DNA of 35,668 nucleotides from assembly GCA_902775735.1 (NCBI GenBank), contig CACYNH010000002.1, forward strand, positions 1 through 35,668. The letters run 5' to 3'. The notes below the pieces were generated by a model. That model did not search any database. It saw only the letters and a program-made list of their open reading frames with translations, and was not told the origin of the DNA. Of this stretch, positions 16,404 to 22,680 are shown piece after piece; positions within the stretch are counted from its first letter, which is position 1; the number at the start of each line of letters is the position of its first letter. The DNA is from an uncultured Erysipelotrichaceae bacterium (GTDB taxonomy: Bacteria; Bacillota_I; Bacilli_A; Erysipelotrichales; Erysipelotrichaceae). The translations under genes and the position numbers were made by a program.

Positions 16404-16761
16404 GTGTCTTCCCTCTTGTTCAGAAGTGCAGTACTTTGTTTCATGCATGTGCTAAAGATTCTGCACAGATAAAGGGGATGGTGTTATCTTCATTCCGTCA
16501 TCCATCCGGAAAAACGCACGGGCATCCGCCGCACCCATGATTTTAAAATGGGTCCTAAGAGATCATTCACAGTCCGGAATTCTGCGAGGGCAAAACGCAG
16601 AAAATGGCATGTTGAGCAATTCACTGAATGACTTCCGGAAACTGATCATTGAGTTTTAGATTTATACGCATAAAACCAGCAGGCAGATAACAGCTTCAGC
16701 CGCTTCCTGCTGCCGGATGAATTCTTACTGCAATATTAACGATAACTTAAGAAGGTAATCT
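16404..16761. other. 358-base non-coding gap with several hairpins
   Basis: No gene is supported here. A plus-strand frame stays open for about 67 codons, ending with TAG at about 16660, but it has no ribosome site, so I do not call it. The gap holds a hairpin CCCAT / ATGGG (16534-16552), the nested structure at 16561-16647 described separately, and CAGCAGG / CCTGCTG (16677-16712). The minus-strand lipoprotein and the plus-strand methyltransferase diverge from this gap, so promoters for both must lie in it. I see no consensus pair. Confidence 0.5.
16561..16647. ncRNA. Candidate structured RNA with three nested stems
   Basis: Three complementary pairs nest in order: GATCA / TGATC (16561-16565 with 16643-16647), TCCGGAA / TTCCGGA (16573-16579 with 16633-16639) and TTCTGCG / CGCAGAA (16580-16586 with 16596-16602). 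The last two abut, leaving room for a further arm at 16603-16632. Strand is unknown. I recognise no riboswitch consensus. It lies about 115 bases before the methyltransferase gene. Confidence 0.35.
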
Positions 16762-17550
16762 ATGAACCAGATTGAAGAATACTATAACAGCAGAGATGAA
16801 GAGGCACGGCTTTCATCTCAGCATGGACAGGTCGAGTATCTGACCACAATGAAATACATTCATGAATGTGCTTCCTGTTTTTCCTGCCCTGAGATCCTTG
16901 AAATCGGCGCCGGCACCGGCCGGTACAGCATCGCCCTTGCAAAGGAAGGCTTCTCAGTGACGGCGGTGGAGCTGGTACAGCACAATCTAGATGTTTTAAA
17001 GTCAAAACTGGATGGCAGCGAACCGCTCAAAGCCATACAGGGAAATGCCCTGGATCTCTCCGCCATCAAAGACAGGTCGTTTGATCTGACACTGCTGCTG
17101 GGGCCGATGTACCACCTTTATACAAATGAAGATAAGCTGCAGGCGCTCTCTGAGGCGGTGCGTGTGACTAAACCCGGAGGCTATATACTTGTCGCATATT
17201 GCATGAATGAGCCCACAATCATTCAGTATGTCTTCCTTGGGAAACATCTTAAAGATGTCATGGAAACGAAAAATATGCTGAGTGAAGACTGGCATTGCAA
17301 AAGCGATCCGGAAGAAATATTCGATCTGGTCAGAACGGAAGATATTTCATTTCTGAATTCCCACTTTCCTGTGGAGAGGATCAAACTGGCCGCGTCAGAC
17401 GGTGCAGCGCATTATTTCAGCGGGTTTATCGATGAAATGGATCAGGAAACTTTTGCTGAATGGATGGAATTCCATCTGGCGACATGCGAGCGGCAGGACC
17501 TGATCGGCGCGTCCAATCATACCCTCGATATTCTGAAAGTGCGCAGATAA
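16762..17550 (+). CDS. Class I SAM-dependent methyltransferase, substrate unknown
   Basis: A 262-residue methyltransferase with a Rossmann fold. Motif I ILEIGAGTGRYSIAL lies at about 45-59, the acidic motif TAVELVQHN follows, then FDLTLLLGPMYHLY (motif IV) and VTKPGGYILVAY. The C-terminal third (about 170-262) has no motif I can name. ATG 16762 follows AGAAGG. Substrates in this superfamily range from small molecules to proteins, and the neighbours do not narrow it. It is followed after about 25 bases by a broken GNAT gene and then an acyltransferase-like gene. Confidence 0.82.
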   Translation: MNQIEEYYNSRDEEARLSSQHGQVEYLTTMKYIHECASCFSCPEILEIGAGTGRYSIALAKEGFSVTAVELVQHNLDVLKSKLDGSEPLKAIQGNALDLSAIKDRSFDLTLLLGPMYHLYTNEDKLQALSEAVRVTKPGGYILVAYCMNEPTIIQYVFLGKHLKDVMETKNMLSEDWHCKSDPEEIFDLVRTEDISFLNSHFPVERIKLAASDGAAHYFSGFIDEMDQETFAEWMEFHLATCERQDLIGASNHTLDILKVRR

Positions 17551-17574
17551 ACCGGAGATGAGGAGAAAATAAAA

Positions 17575-17891
17575 GTGGAATCAAAGAACAAAGGTATCCG
17601 GCTTGTAAAGTGGATACAGATAATTTAGATGCTTTGATCGATTTGGAGCCGTTCGAATCACAGCAGAGGTTTGTCGCCGACAATATTTTCAGCATTGCGG
17701 AAGCCTGCGCAAATATCACAAACGGCAGATACGCTCAGCCTTTCGGAATCTATGACGGAGATACGCCTGTCGGATTTCTGATGATCGGATATGACATTGC
17801 AGGCGAAGAAGCCGACAGAAAGAAATTCCTTTTGCTGGATTGCAGGAATGCCGTTATATCGAAATCTGCAGATGGGAGGTTTGCAGGATGA
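17575..17891 (+). pseudogene. Truncated, frameshifted GNAT acetyltransferase
   Basis: A GTG start at 17575 after GAGGAG opens MESKNKGIRLVK, then one missing base near 17608 shifts the frame. The next frame (17610-17891) continues as a GNAT N-terminal half: VDTDNLDALIDLE, SIAEACANI and FGIYDGDTPVGFLMIGYD, a pattern typical of BltD/spermine-type acetyltransferases. After FLLL the sequence degenerates and stops. The second half, with the acetyl-CoA-binding Q/R-x-x-G-x-G/A loop, is missing; a full protein would be about 160 residues. The end of this fragment supplies the ribosome site of the next gene. Confidence 0.66.
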
Positions 17892-19153
17892 AGATGCCGT
17901 TATTTTCGGAATTGGGCCGTCTGTATCAGACCGGCAGGGAAAAAACAAATGTAATCCGGGCGGAGATCCGGCTGCAGGATTCCATCGACGGTGCTGCGCT
18001 GCGGCGTGCAGCGGATACCGCCATGCAGCGCTATCCATACTTTGCGGTATCGCTGCAGAAGGAGGGGGACGCATACTGGTTTCAGGAAAACAGGAATCCC
18101 GTTACCGTGATCAATTCGGAACATGGCGTTCCGCTCAATTCTGAGGCATCCGGGTATCATCTTCTTGCCTTCTCATGGCAGAAGGACGCAATTTATGTGG
18201 ATATCTTTCATGCGCTGACTGATGCCACGGGTATGATGGAACTGATCCGGACTCTGATGTATTACTACTGCACAGACCATTACGGCACGAAGATGCGCAC
18301 CGATGGCATACGCCTTGTGGGGGATCTGATTGCTCCGGAGGAATGGGATGACCCTGCAGTCAGGCTGGAGCAGACGCCTTCCTCACAGAAAAGTGAAGTG
18401 TCTCCGGCGCTGAATCTGATGGAAATGGAAAACACCCGCGATGACCGCAAGAAGATGGTATTCGGCATCACGGTGGAGGAAGCGTCGTTCATGCGTTTCT
18501 GCGCAGAGCATGACGGAAGCCCTGCGACCATGACGGCTTTACTGCTCAGCCGTGCGATCGCATCCATTCATCCGGATTCACCATTGCCGGTGCGGATCTG
18601 CCTTTGTGTCAACCAGCGGAACGCTCTGCACGCGCCTCTGGCACACCAGAGCCTGGTGGGCTGGGCGTGGCTGGAATACAAAGAAAAGATGCAAAGCTGG
18701 CCGCTCACCCGTCAGGCGACTGCCTTTCGCGGAATGGTCTTTGCGCAGACGCGGGATGAGAACGTGATCGCAAATCAGCAGGCGATGAATCGAAACTGCC
18801 GGATCATCCGGTCGCTCAAAACGGACGAAGAGCGCGCTGCATTTGTCAGAAAGGATGATGATTATCTGTCGGGCGTTCTGACCGCCACTGTCAGCTACGT
18901 CGGAAAAAAGGATTTTGGTGACACGGAGCAGTACATCAAGAGTTTTCGTATCCTTGCATATCCGATGGTTGAGGGTATCCTGATTGAGATATCCGCGGTT
19001 AACCGCAGGATCTCGATGGATTTCATGCAGAACTTTTCGTCTCCGGTCTATCTGGAAGCGTTCCTGAAGATTCTTGAAGTAAACGGCATTCCGTACCGTT
19101 TTGATGGCGGCCAGCCCCTGAATATACCGGGGGTGGAACTGCCGTGGCTATGA
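17888..19153 (+). CDS. HxxxD-type acyltransferase-like protein (condensation/alcohol acetyltransferase superfamily)
   Basis: A 421-residue protein with the HxxxD active-site pattern of the chloramphenicol acetyltransferase/condensation superfamily: H108 and D112 in DIFHALTDATGM, which in the family deprotonates the acceptor. The N-terminal half (ALRRAADTAMQRYPYFAV) and the later RICLCVNQRNAL segment agree with PapA-like and alcohol acetyltransferase-like proteins. ATG 17888 was chosen because GGGAGG lies 8 bases upstream; a longer frame begins inside the GNAT remnant. No carrier-protein or peptide synthetase gene is nearby, so the acyl donor and acceptor are unknown. It converges with a minus-strand gene remnant. 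Confidence 0.72.
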   Translation: MKMPLFSELGRLYQTGREKTNVIRAEIRLQDSIDGAALRRAADTAMQRYPYFAVSLQKEGDAYWFQENRNPVTVINSEHGVPLNSEASGYHLLAFSWQKDAIYVDIFHALTDATGMMELIRTLMYYYCTDHYGTKMRTDGIRLVGDLIAPEEWDDPAVRLEQTPSSQKSEVSPALNLMEMENTRDDRKKMVFGITVEEASFMRFCAEHDGSPATMTALLLSRAIASIHPDSPLPVRICLCVNQRNALHAPLAHQSLVGWAWLEYKEKMQSWPLTRQATAFRGMVFAQTRDENVIANQQAMNRNCRIIRSLKTDEERAAFVRKDDDYLSGVLTATVSYVGKKDFGDTEQYIKSFRILAYPMVEGILIEISAVNRRISMDFMQNFSSPVYLEAFLKILEVNGIPYRFDGGQPLNIPGVELPWL

Positions 19154-19339
19154 TTCATAGAAATTCCATTTTGCGGGATCTGTTTCTGCCTCAGCATGAT
19201 TGCCATAGTATTCAGGGTGCTCAAAAGACGATGGAAAGATCAGCGTGGCAAATGCGGTTATACCGGTACTGATTTCTGCAGCTTTCCCGGTGATTTCTGC
19301 GGCTGACGCAAAGCACTGTATTGACTGTATTGTAAGTAT
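19148..19339 (-). pseudogene. C-terminal remnant of an unknown gene
   Basis: The minus strand has a 63-codon open frame between TGA at 19342-19340 and TAG at 19150-19148. Its conceptual ending looks like true protein: CFASAAEITGKAAEI, then FPSSFEHPEYYGNH, then DPAKWNFYES before the stop. There is no start codon context. A terminator and the RpiR gene lie upstream on that strand. It overlaps the end of the acyltransferase-like gene by six bases. I do not recognise the family. It looks like the tail of a gene whose front half was lost. Confidence 0.4.
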
Positions 19340-19488
19340 TCAGAAATGAGCACTGTGCCCGGTTATCGCCGGCAGCTCACAAAACAAAAACAAGGCTTCC
19401 GGTCTTTCCTGCGGATACAGCAGGGCCATGGAAGCCATTTGTTTTTGAGTTTAAAACCGCTTCAGATAATTTTTCGGGATTCCTGATC
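19154..19488. other. 335-base gap between convergent genes
   Basis: No intact gene. Most of the first half is the minus-strand coding remnant ending at 19148. The second half is the two-way terminator at 19385-19447. Nothing else is recognisable. Confidence 0.6.
19385..19447. terminator. Two-way terminator with a branched stem
   Basis: GGCTTCC / GGAAGCC (19394-19400 with 19430-19436) encloses a second stem CCTGC / GCAGG (19408-19412 with 19420-19424). Outside, CAAAAACAA on one side and TTTGTTTTTG on the other give T-rich tails on both strands. It can end both the acyltransferase-like transcript and the minus-strand RpiR operon. Confidence 0.75.
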
Positions 19489-20256
19489 TCACTGATATAA
19501 GACAGCGTATTCATTGGCGATCAGTGACGCCGCTGTTTCCAGAAGGAAGGGATGGGCTTCGCGCTTTGCGTCGGAGGCGAAGGTGATGGTTTCATCGACA
19601 AACCAGTCGGTGGTGCTGCCTTCCCCGCAGACCATCCAGATCTTCGGCAGAAGCAGATGCTGTTCCTTTGCCCGCAAGGAAACTGAAGAAAAGTAGCTGC
19701 CGGTATAGGAGAAGATAATAATCAGATCGGATTTGTCCGCCTGCAGGATGTTTTCAATCTGCTCACTGTAAGCGGTGGATGTATAGATATGCTTTCCCAT
19801 CATTAAGAGATCGGTCTGCAGTGAGACCGCCGCGGACTGTGCTTTGAGCAGGCCGAAAGCGGAAACACGCTCATATTCATGGATGTCATTGCAGAGCCTG
19901 ATGATCTGTTTCTGATCCATGGATTTTGCGGCTTTGTCAATCGCGCTTCCGATATAGCCGCTTAATGCGTCCCGTCTTGTTTCGTAGGAGTCTTCGGGAT
20001 TGGCGGGATGAAAGCTGAAATCCGATTCCCTGATCAATTGCCTCAGCTGGGAGTAGGATTCAAGACCGATTTCCCGTACAAAGCGGGAAACGGAACCGGT
20101 TCCCACATAGCACGCTGCGGCAAGATCGGTGATGTTCATTTCACTGACCTCATCGCAATGGGAAAGAATATAGGAAGCGATTGTGTGGCTGGTGGAGGAT
20201 GTTTTTTCGGCTGCCATCGAGCTTAAGAGCACAACCGGAAGTTTATCGAAGATCAT
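19489..20256 (-). CDS. RpiR-family transcriptional regulator (HTH + SIS)
   Basis: A 255-residue cytosolic regulator. The N-terminal HTH_6 domain (about 20-75) contains ITDLAAACYVGTGSVSRFVRE, helix-turn-helix like in RpiR/MurR regulators. The C-terminal SIS domain (about 105-240) has FGLLKAQSAAVSLQTDLL and IIIFSYTGSYFSS and would bind a phosphosugar. The start at 20256 was chosen from AAGGAG nine bases upstream; a longer frame from 20322 reads into the DJ-1 gene. It is the last gene of the minus-strand operon and may control the two DJ-1 genes or sugar genes elsewhere; the ligand is unknown. Confidence 0.85.
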   Translation of the reverse strand: MIFDKLPVVLLSSMAAEKTSSTSHTIASYILSHCDEVSEMNITDLAAACYVGTGSVSRFVREIGLESYSQLRQLIRESDFSFHPANPEDSYETRRDALSGYIGSAIDKAAKSMDQKQIIRLCNDIHEYERVSAFGLLKAQSAAVSLQTDLLMMGKHIYTSTAYSEQIENILQADKSDLIIIFSYTGSYFSSVSLRAKEQHLLLPKIWMVCGEGSTTDWFVDETITFASDAKREAHPFLLETAASLIANEYAVLYQ

Positions 20257-20294
20257 AGAAAGATTCTCCTTTCCACCATCATACCCGAAAGTGA

Positions 20295-20858
20295 TTACCA
20301 GCGGGCACCGGCTTCTCTGCATAGAAGTCTTTTTTCAATTTCAGAACCGTCAATTCCAAGCGCTTCCATGATTTTGAAAGCGAAGGGATAGGGAGTGGCC
20401 GGTCCCTGGGAGGTCACGACATTGGCGTCATAGACGGCAACGTCATGTACAAATTCAGCGCTGATCAGCTTTGCCTCATAGCCGGTATAGCCGGTCGCTT
20501 TCTTTCCGGCAAGAACGCCTGCCGCTTCCAGAACTGTTGTGCCCGAGCACATGCCGGCAATCAGTTTATTGTTTTCATTGAACCACTTTAATGTGTTCAT
20601 GAATTCCTCATTGGCGATGAATTTGGCCGCACCGGTTCTCCCGCCAGGAACCACGATGACATCATAGTTCTTCACTTCTTCCGAGAAGACCTTGTCCGCT
20701 TTGACCTTCAGGTTCTGCATGCCCACAACGAACGGTTCTTCCTGGAAACGGAAGGAATGGGCTTCAACGCCGGCTCTTCTGAGCAGGTCGATGATCTGGA
20801 CTGTTTCGCTTTCCTCAAAGCCGTCAATCATCATGACAGCCGCACTGTACTTCTTCAT
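20295..20858 (-). CDS. DJ-1/PfpI-family protein, copy 1
   Basis: A 187-residue protein of the DJ-1/PfpI superfamily. The nucleophile-elbow cysteine is C104 in AGMCSGTTVLEAAG, with the family's conserved Glu at FEESE (E15/E16). The fold's VIVVPGG strand-turn is present. Members include YajL/DJ-1-type stress proteins and glyoxalase-like enzymes; the biochemical role is debated and cannot be set here. Its start shares one base with the stop of the second copy (TAATG). It ends 39 bases before the RpiR start. Confidence 0.85.
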   Translation of the reverse strand: MKKYSAAVMMIDGFEESETVQIIDLLRRAGVEAHSFRFQEEPFVVGMQNLKVKADKVFSEEVKNYDVIVVPGGRTGAAKFIANEEFMNTLKWFNENNKLIAGMCSGTTVLEAAGVLAGKKATGYTGYEAKLISAEFVHDVAVYDANVVTSQGPATPYPFAFKIMEALGIDGSEIEKRLLCREAGARW

Positions 20859-21412
20859 TACGCTTCCTCCTTCACATCAAACGCGTTGTAATAAACCATT
20901 CTCTTTTTGACACTCATACTGTCGGCTCCGCAAAGATCCGCCGCTTTATAGCCGAACGCCCATGCCAGGGCAGGACCCTTGCCGGTCAGAATCGTTCCGT
21001 CGGTGACGATTGTCTCTTCGCTTCTGTTGGGAGCTTTGGTTTCAACACCCGGATAGCAGGTGTACTTTCTGTTGTGGAGAATTCCCGCTTCATCCAGAAC
21101 CGAAGGGGCCGCGCATAAGGCGGCAATGAGTTTTCCCTGAGCGTCCATCTTCTGAAGTGTTTCTTTTAATAATGAACTTTCCTTCATGTGGTCGACGCCT
21201 TCATAGCCGCCCGGCAGGATGATCATGTCATAGCTGAATGTTTCGTCCAGAATCCCGTCGCATTCGATTTCGATGTCATGGGCGCCGGTGACTGTCTTTG
21301 AATCAAGACCGATGAGATCGCAGGGCACTTCGCATCTCCGTAAGATATCCGCAATTGTAAGAGCTTCGCCTTCCTCGCATCCTTTGGCGAGGATCACAGC
21401 TGTTGTTTTCAT
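20858..21412 (-). CDS. DJ-1/PfpI-family protein, copy 2
   Basis: A 184-residue protein of the DJ-1/ThiJ branch. Nucleophile Cys100 in AALCAAPSVLDEAG, partner Glu in CEEGEALT, MIILPGGYEG, and a TGKGPALAWAFGY ending close to the ThiJ/YajL pattern. The start was placed at 21412 from AGGAGG eight bases upstream, trimming 27 residues from the longest frame. First gene of the minus-strand operon (copy 2, copy 1, RpiR). The two copies differ around the active site (LCAAPS versus MCSGTT), so they are probably not redundant. Confidence 0.87.
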   Translation of the reverse strand: MKTTAVILAKGCEEGEALTIADILRRCEVPCDLIGLDSKTVTGAHDIEIECDGILDETFSYDMIILPGGYEGVDHMKESSLLKETLQKMDAQGKLIAALCAAPSVLDEAGILHNRKYTCYPGVETKAPNRSEETIVTDGTILTGKGPALAWAFGYKAADLCGADSMSVKKRMVYYNAFDVKEEA

Positions 21413-21439
21413 ATGCACCTCCTGTGTGTTTACGGTCAG

Positions 21440-21468
21440 ATCATAGCAGTCGGGAAAATGATTCTGAA
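21440..21468 (-). promoter_or_regulatory. Promoter of the DJ-1/RpiR operon
   Basis: On the minus strand TTCAGA (21468-21463), 17-base spacer, TATGAT (21445-21440). It is placed 27 bases before the ATG at 21412. Confidence 0.55.
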
Positions 21469-21546
21469 GCTTTTTCCGTTTTCTGGAAATCACTCGCTTA
21501 CATATAGAAAAAGAAACAGAATAAAGCCGTCAGAAGGAGAAAGACG

Positions 21547-22212
21547 ATGGAAGTGAAACAGGGGTCAAGAAGAATTGAAACGGCGGTGCTGCTCACACTG
21601 GCGGGCGGCTATCTGGATTCATATACATATGCGGTCAGGGGCGGTGTGTTCGCCAATGCCCAGACCGGCAATATCATCAAACTGGGTTTAAGAATCGCCG
21701 AGGGCAGGGCGCATGAGTGCCTGAGCTACCTGGTTCCGATCACGGCGTTTGTGCTGGGCGTTCTGTTCGCACTGTTTACCGACAGATGGATGAAGAAGCG
21801 CAATCTGCATTACATCAGAAGGACAGCACTGGCGATGGAGATCGTGGCATTATTGCTGGTGTGTCTGATTCCCGTTCATGAGGATACCAACATGGCCGCC
21901 AACGCTCTTGTTTCTTTTGCCTGCGCGATCCAGATGGAAGCTTTCCCTGTGTTCATCGGCCAGCCGATTGCCACAACCGTTTCCACCGGCAACCTGCGCA
22001 AGGGGATCAGTTCTCTTTTCGCCGCCATCGTCGATCATGATAAAGCAAAGCTCAGAACAGCAGGCGTCTATTTCCTGATCGTTCTGCTGTTTATTGCCGG
22101 CGTCAGCCTCGGCTGCCTTGTTTCAATGAAATGGGGAAGGGTTTCGGTACTGGTTCCGGCGCTTATGATGATGTGCGCGGAAGTGATCATCACATTAAAA
22201 AGTTCGTGGTAA
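21547..22212 (+). CDS. YoaK-family (DUF1275) membrane protein
   Basis: A 221-residue integral membrane protein of the DUF1275/YoaK family, with about six hydrophobic helices. The family signature GGYLDSYTYAVRGGVFANAQTGN near the N-terminus and the TVSTGNLRKG block are clear. Function is unknown; a transporter role is suspected for the family. ATG 21547 follows AGAAGGAG. It is divergent from the DJ-1 operon. A 16-base palindrome (AAACAAAG / CTTTGTTT) directly follows its stop. Confidence 0.85.
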   Translation: MEVKQGSRRIETAVLLTLAGGYLDSYTYAVRGGVFANAQTGNIIKLGLRIAEGRAHECLSYLVPITAFVLGVLFALFTDRWMKKRNLHYIRRTALAMEIVALLLVCLIPVHEDTNMAANALVSFACAIQMEAFPVFIGQPIATTVSTGNLRKGISSLFAAIVDHDKAKLRTAGVYFLIVLLFIAGVSLGCLVSMKWGRVSVLVPALMMMCAEVIITLKSSW

Positions 22213-22226
22213 AAACAAAGCTTTGT

Positions 22227-22254
22227 TTGCAATGAAGAGGGTTTTGCCTATAAT
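22227..22254 (+). promoter_or_regulatory. Strong promoter of the non-coding region
   Basis: TTGCAA (22227-22232), 16-base spacer, consensus TATAAT (22249-22254). The expected start, about 22260-22262, coincides with the first bases of the closing stem of the candidate RNA. Confidence 0.65.
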
Positions 22255-22259
22255 ATAAA

Positions 22260-22442
22260 TTCAGGAAGGTGCCCCTACGTGTTTTTGGCGTCTTCTCATC
22301 TCTCCTTCGCTTGGGAGGGAACAGGCGGTGATCACAAAACATTGATCCGGCTGGCTGGTGAAACCTGGTGTTCGCGTGCATTATGGCTTCATAAAAGGGC
22401 AGACCGGATATCTCGGCTCTGTTTTATGATCCTGCTTCTGAA
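22260..22442 (+). ncRNA. Candidate structured RNA, family unassigned
   Basis: The predicted transcript start TTCAGGAAG can pair with CTTCTGAA at 22435-22442, closing about 183 bases. Inside are CTCTCC / GGAGGG near 22299-22318, GATCA / TGATC near 22332-22350, and a strong arm CATAAAA / TTTTATG (about 22390-22427) whose inner part pairs CAGA/TCTG and CCG/CGG. Paired ends, a length of about 180 and an own promoter resemble 6S RNA, but the multi-arm fold does not. I do not see consensus bases of the cobalamin, lysine, T-box, ydaO or SRP families. Confidence 0.4.
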
Positions 22443-22599
22443 GTGATGTATCTCAATGGATAAAAGAAAGCGTATCTTTTACCGTCTTTTGATCATTGCC
22501 TTCAGGAGCGCGCTTTGATCTTATACATATATCGGACGCAGAATTTCCGCATGAAAAGAAAGTTTCTTTTCTGCGCGCATTCCGGGTCCTTTTTTATAC

Positions 22600-22627
22600 G
22601 GACCCCAGACGGCAACGGTCCTTTTTT
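22600..22627 (+). terminator. Terminator upstream of the glucosaminidase gene, with a competing stem
   Basis: GGACC (22600-22604) pairs with GGTCC (22617-22621), followed by six T. The same GGACCC can instead pair with GGGTCC at 22584-22589, which would remove the terminator. This is the layout of an attenuator. Confidence 0.55.
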
Positions 22628-22680
22628 AACACGCGAATTTAAAAGGAGCAGAGCCTGAGGAACCTGATGAGGGAAAGTGA

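Larger units (their letters stand above)
22213..22680 (+). other. 468-base non-coding region with promoter, hairpins and tandem terminator-like elements
   Basis: No gene is supported. From left: the palindrome at 22213-22228, a strong promoter ending at 22254, a candidate folded RNA (22260-22442), then A/T-rich sequence with CGCAGAA / TTCTGCG (about 22538-22576), and two copies of GGTCCTTTTTTA at 22585 and 22617 that form competing stems. The glucosaminidase gene starts at 22681 after GAGGG. It may be an independent RNA gene, a long regulated leader of the glucosaminidase gene, or both. Confidence 0.6.

Noticed and set aside
16463..16660. A plus-strand frame of about 67 codons in the gap before the methyltransferase
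   Set aside because: No ribosome site, no family resemblance, and the same bases form a nested stem structure that better explains the region.
22213..22680. Known riboswitches or RNAs (cobalamin, lysine, T-box, ydaO, SRP RNA, RNase P) in the long gap
   Set aside because: The conserved core bases of each were looked for by eye and not found. Only isolated similar words, such as AGGTGCC, occur.
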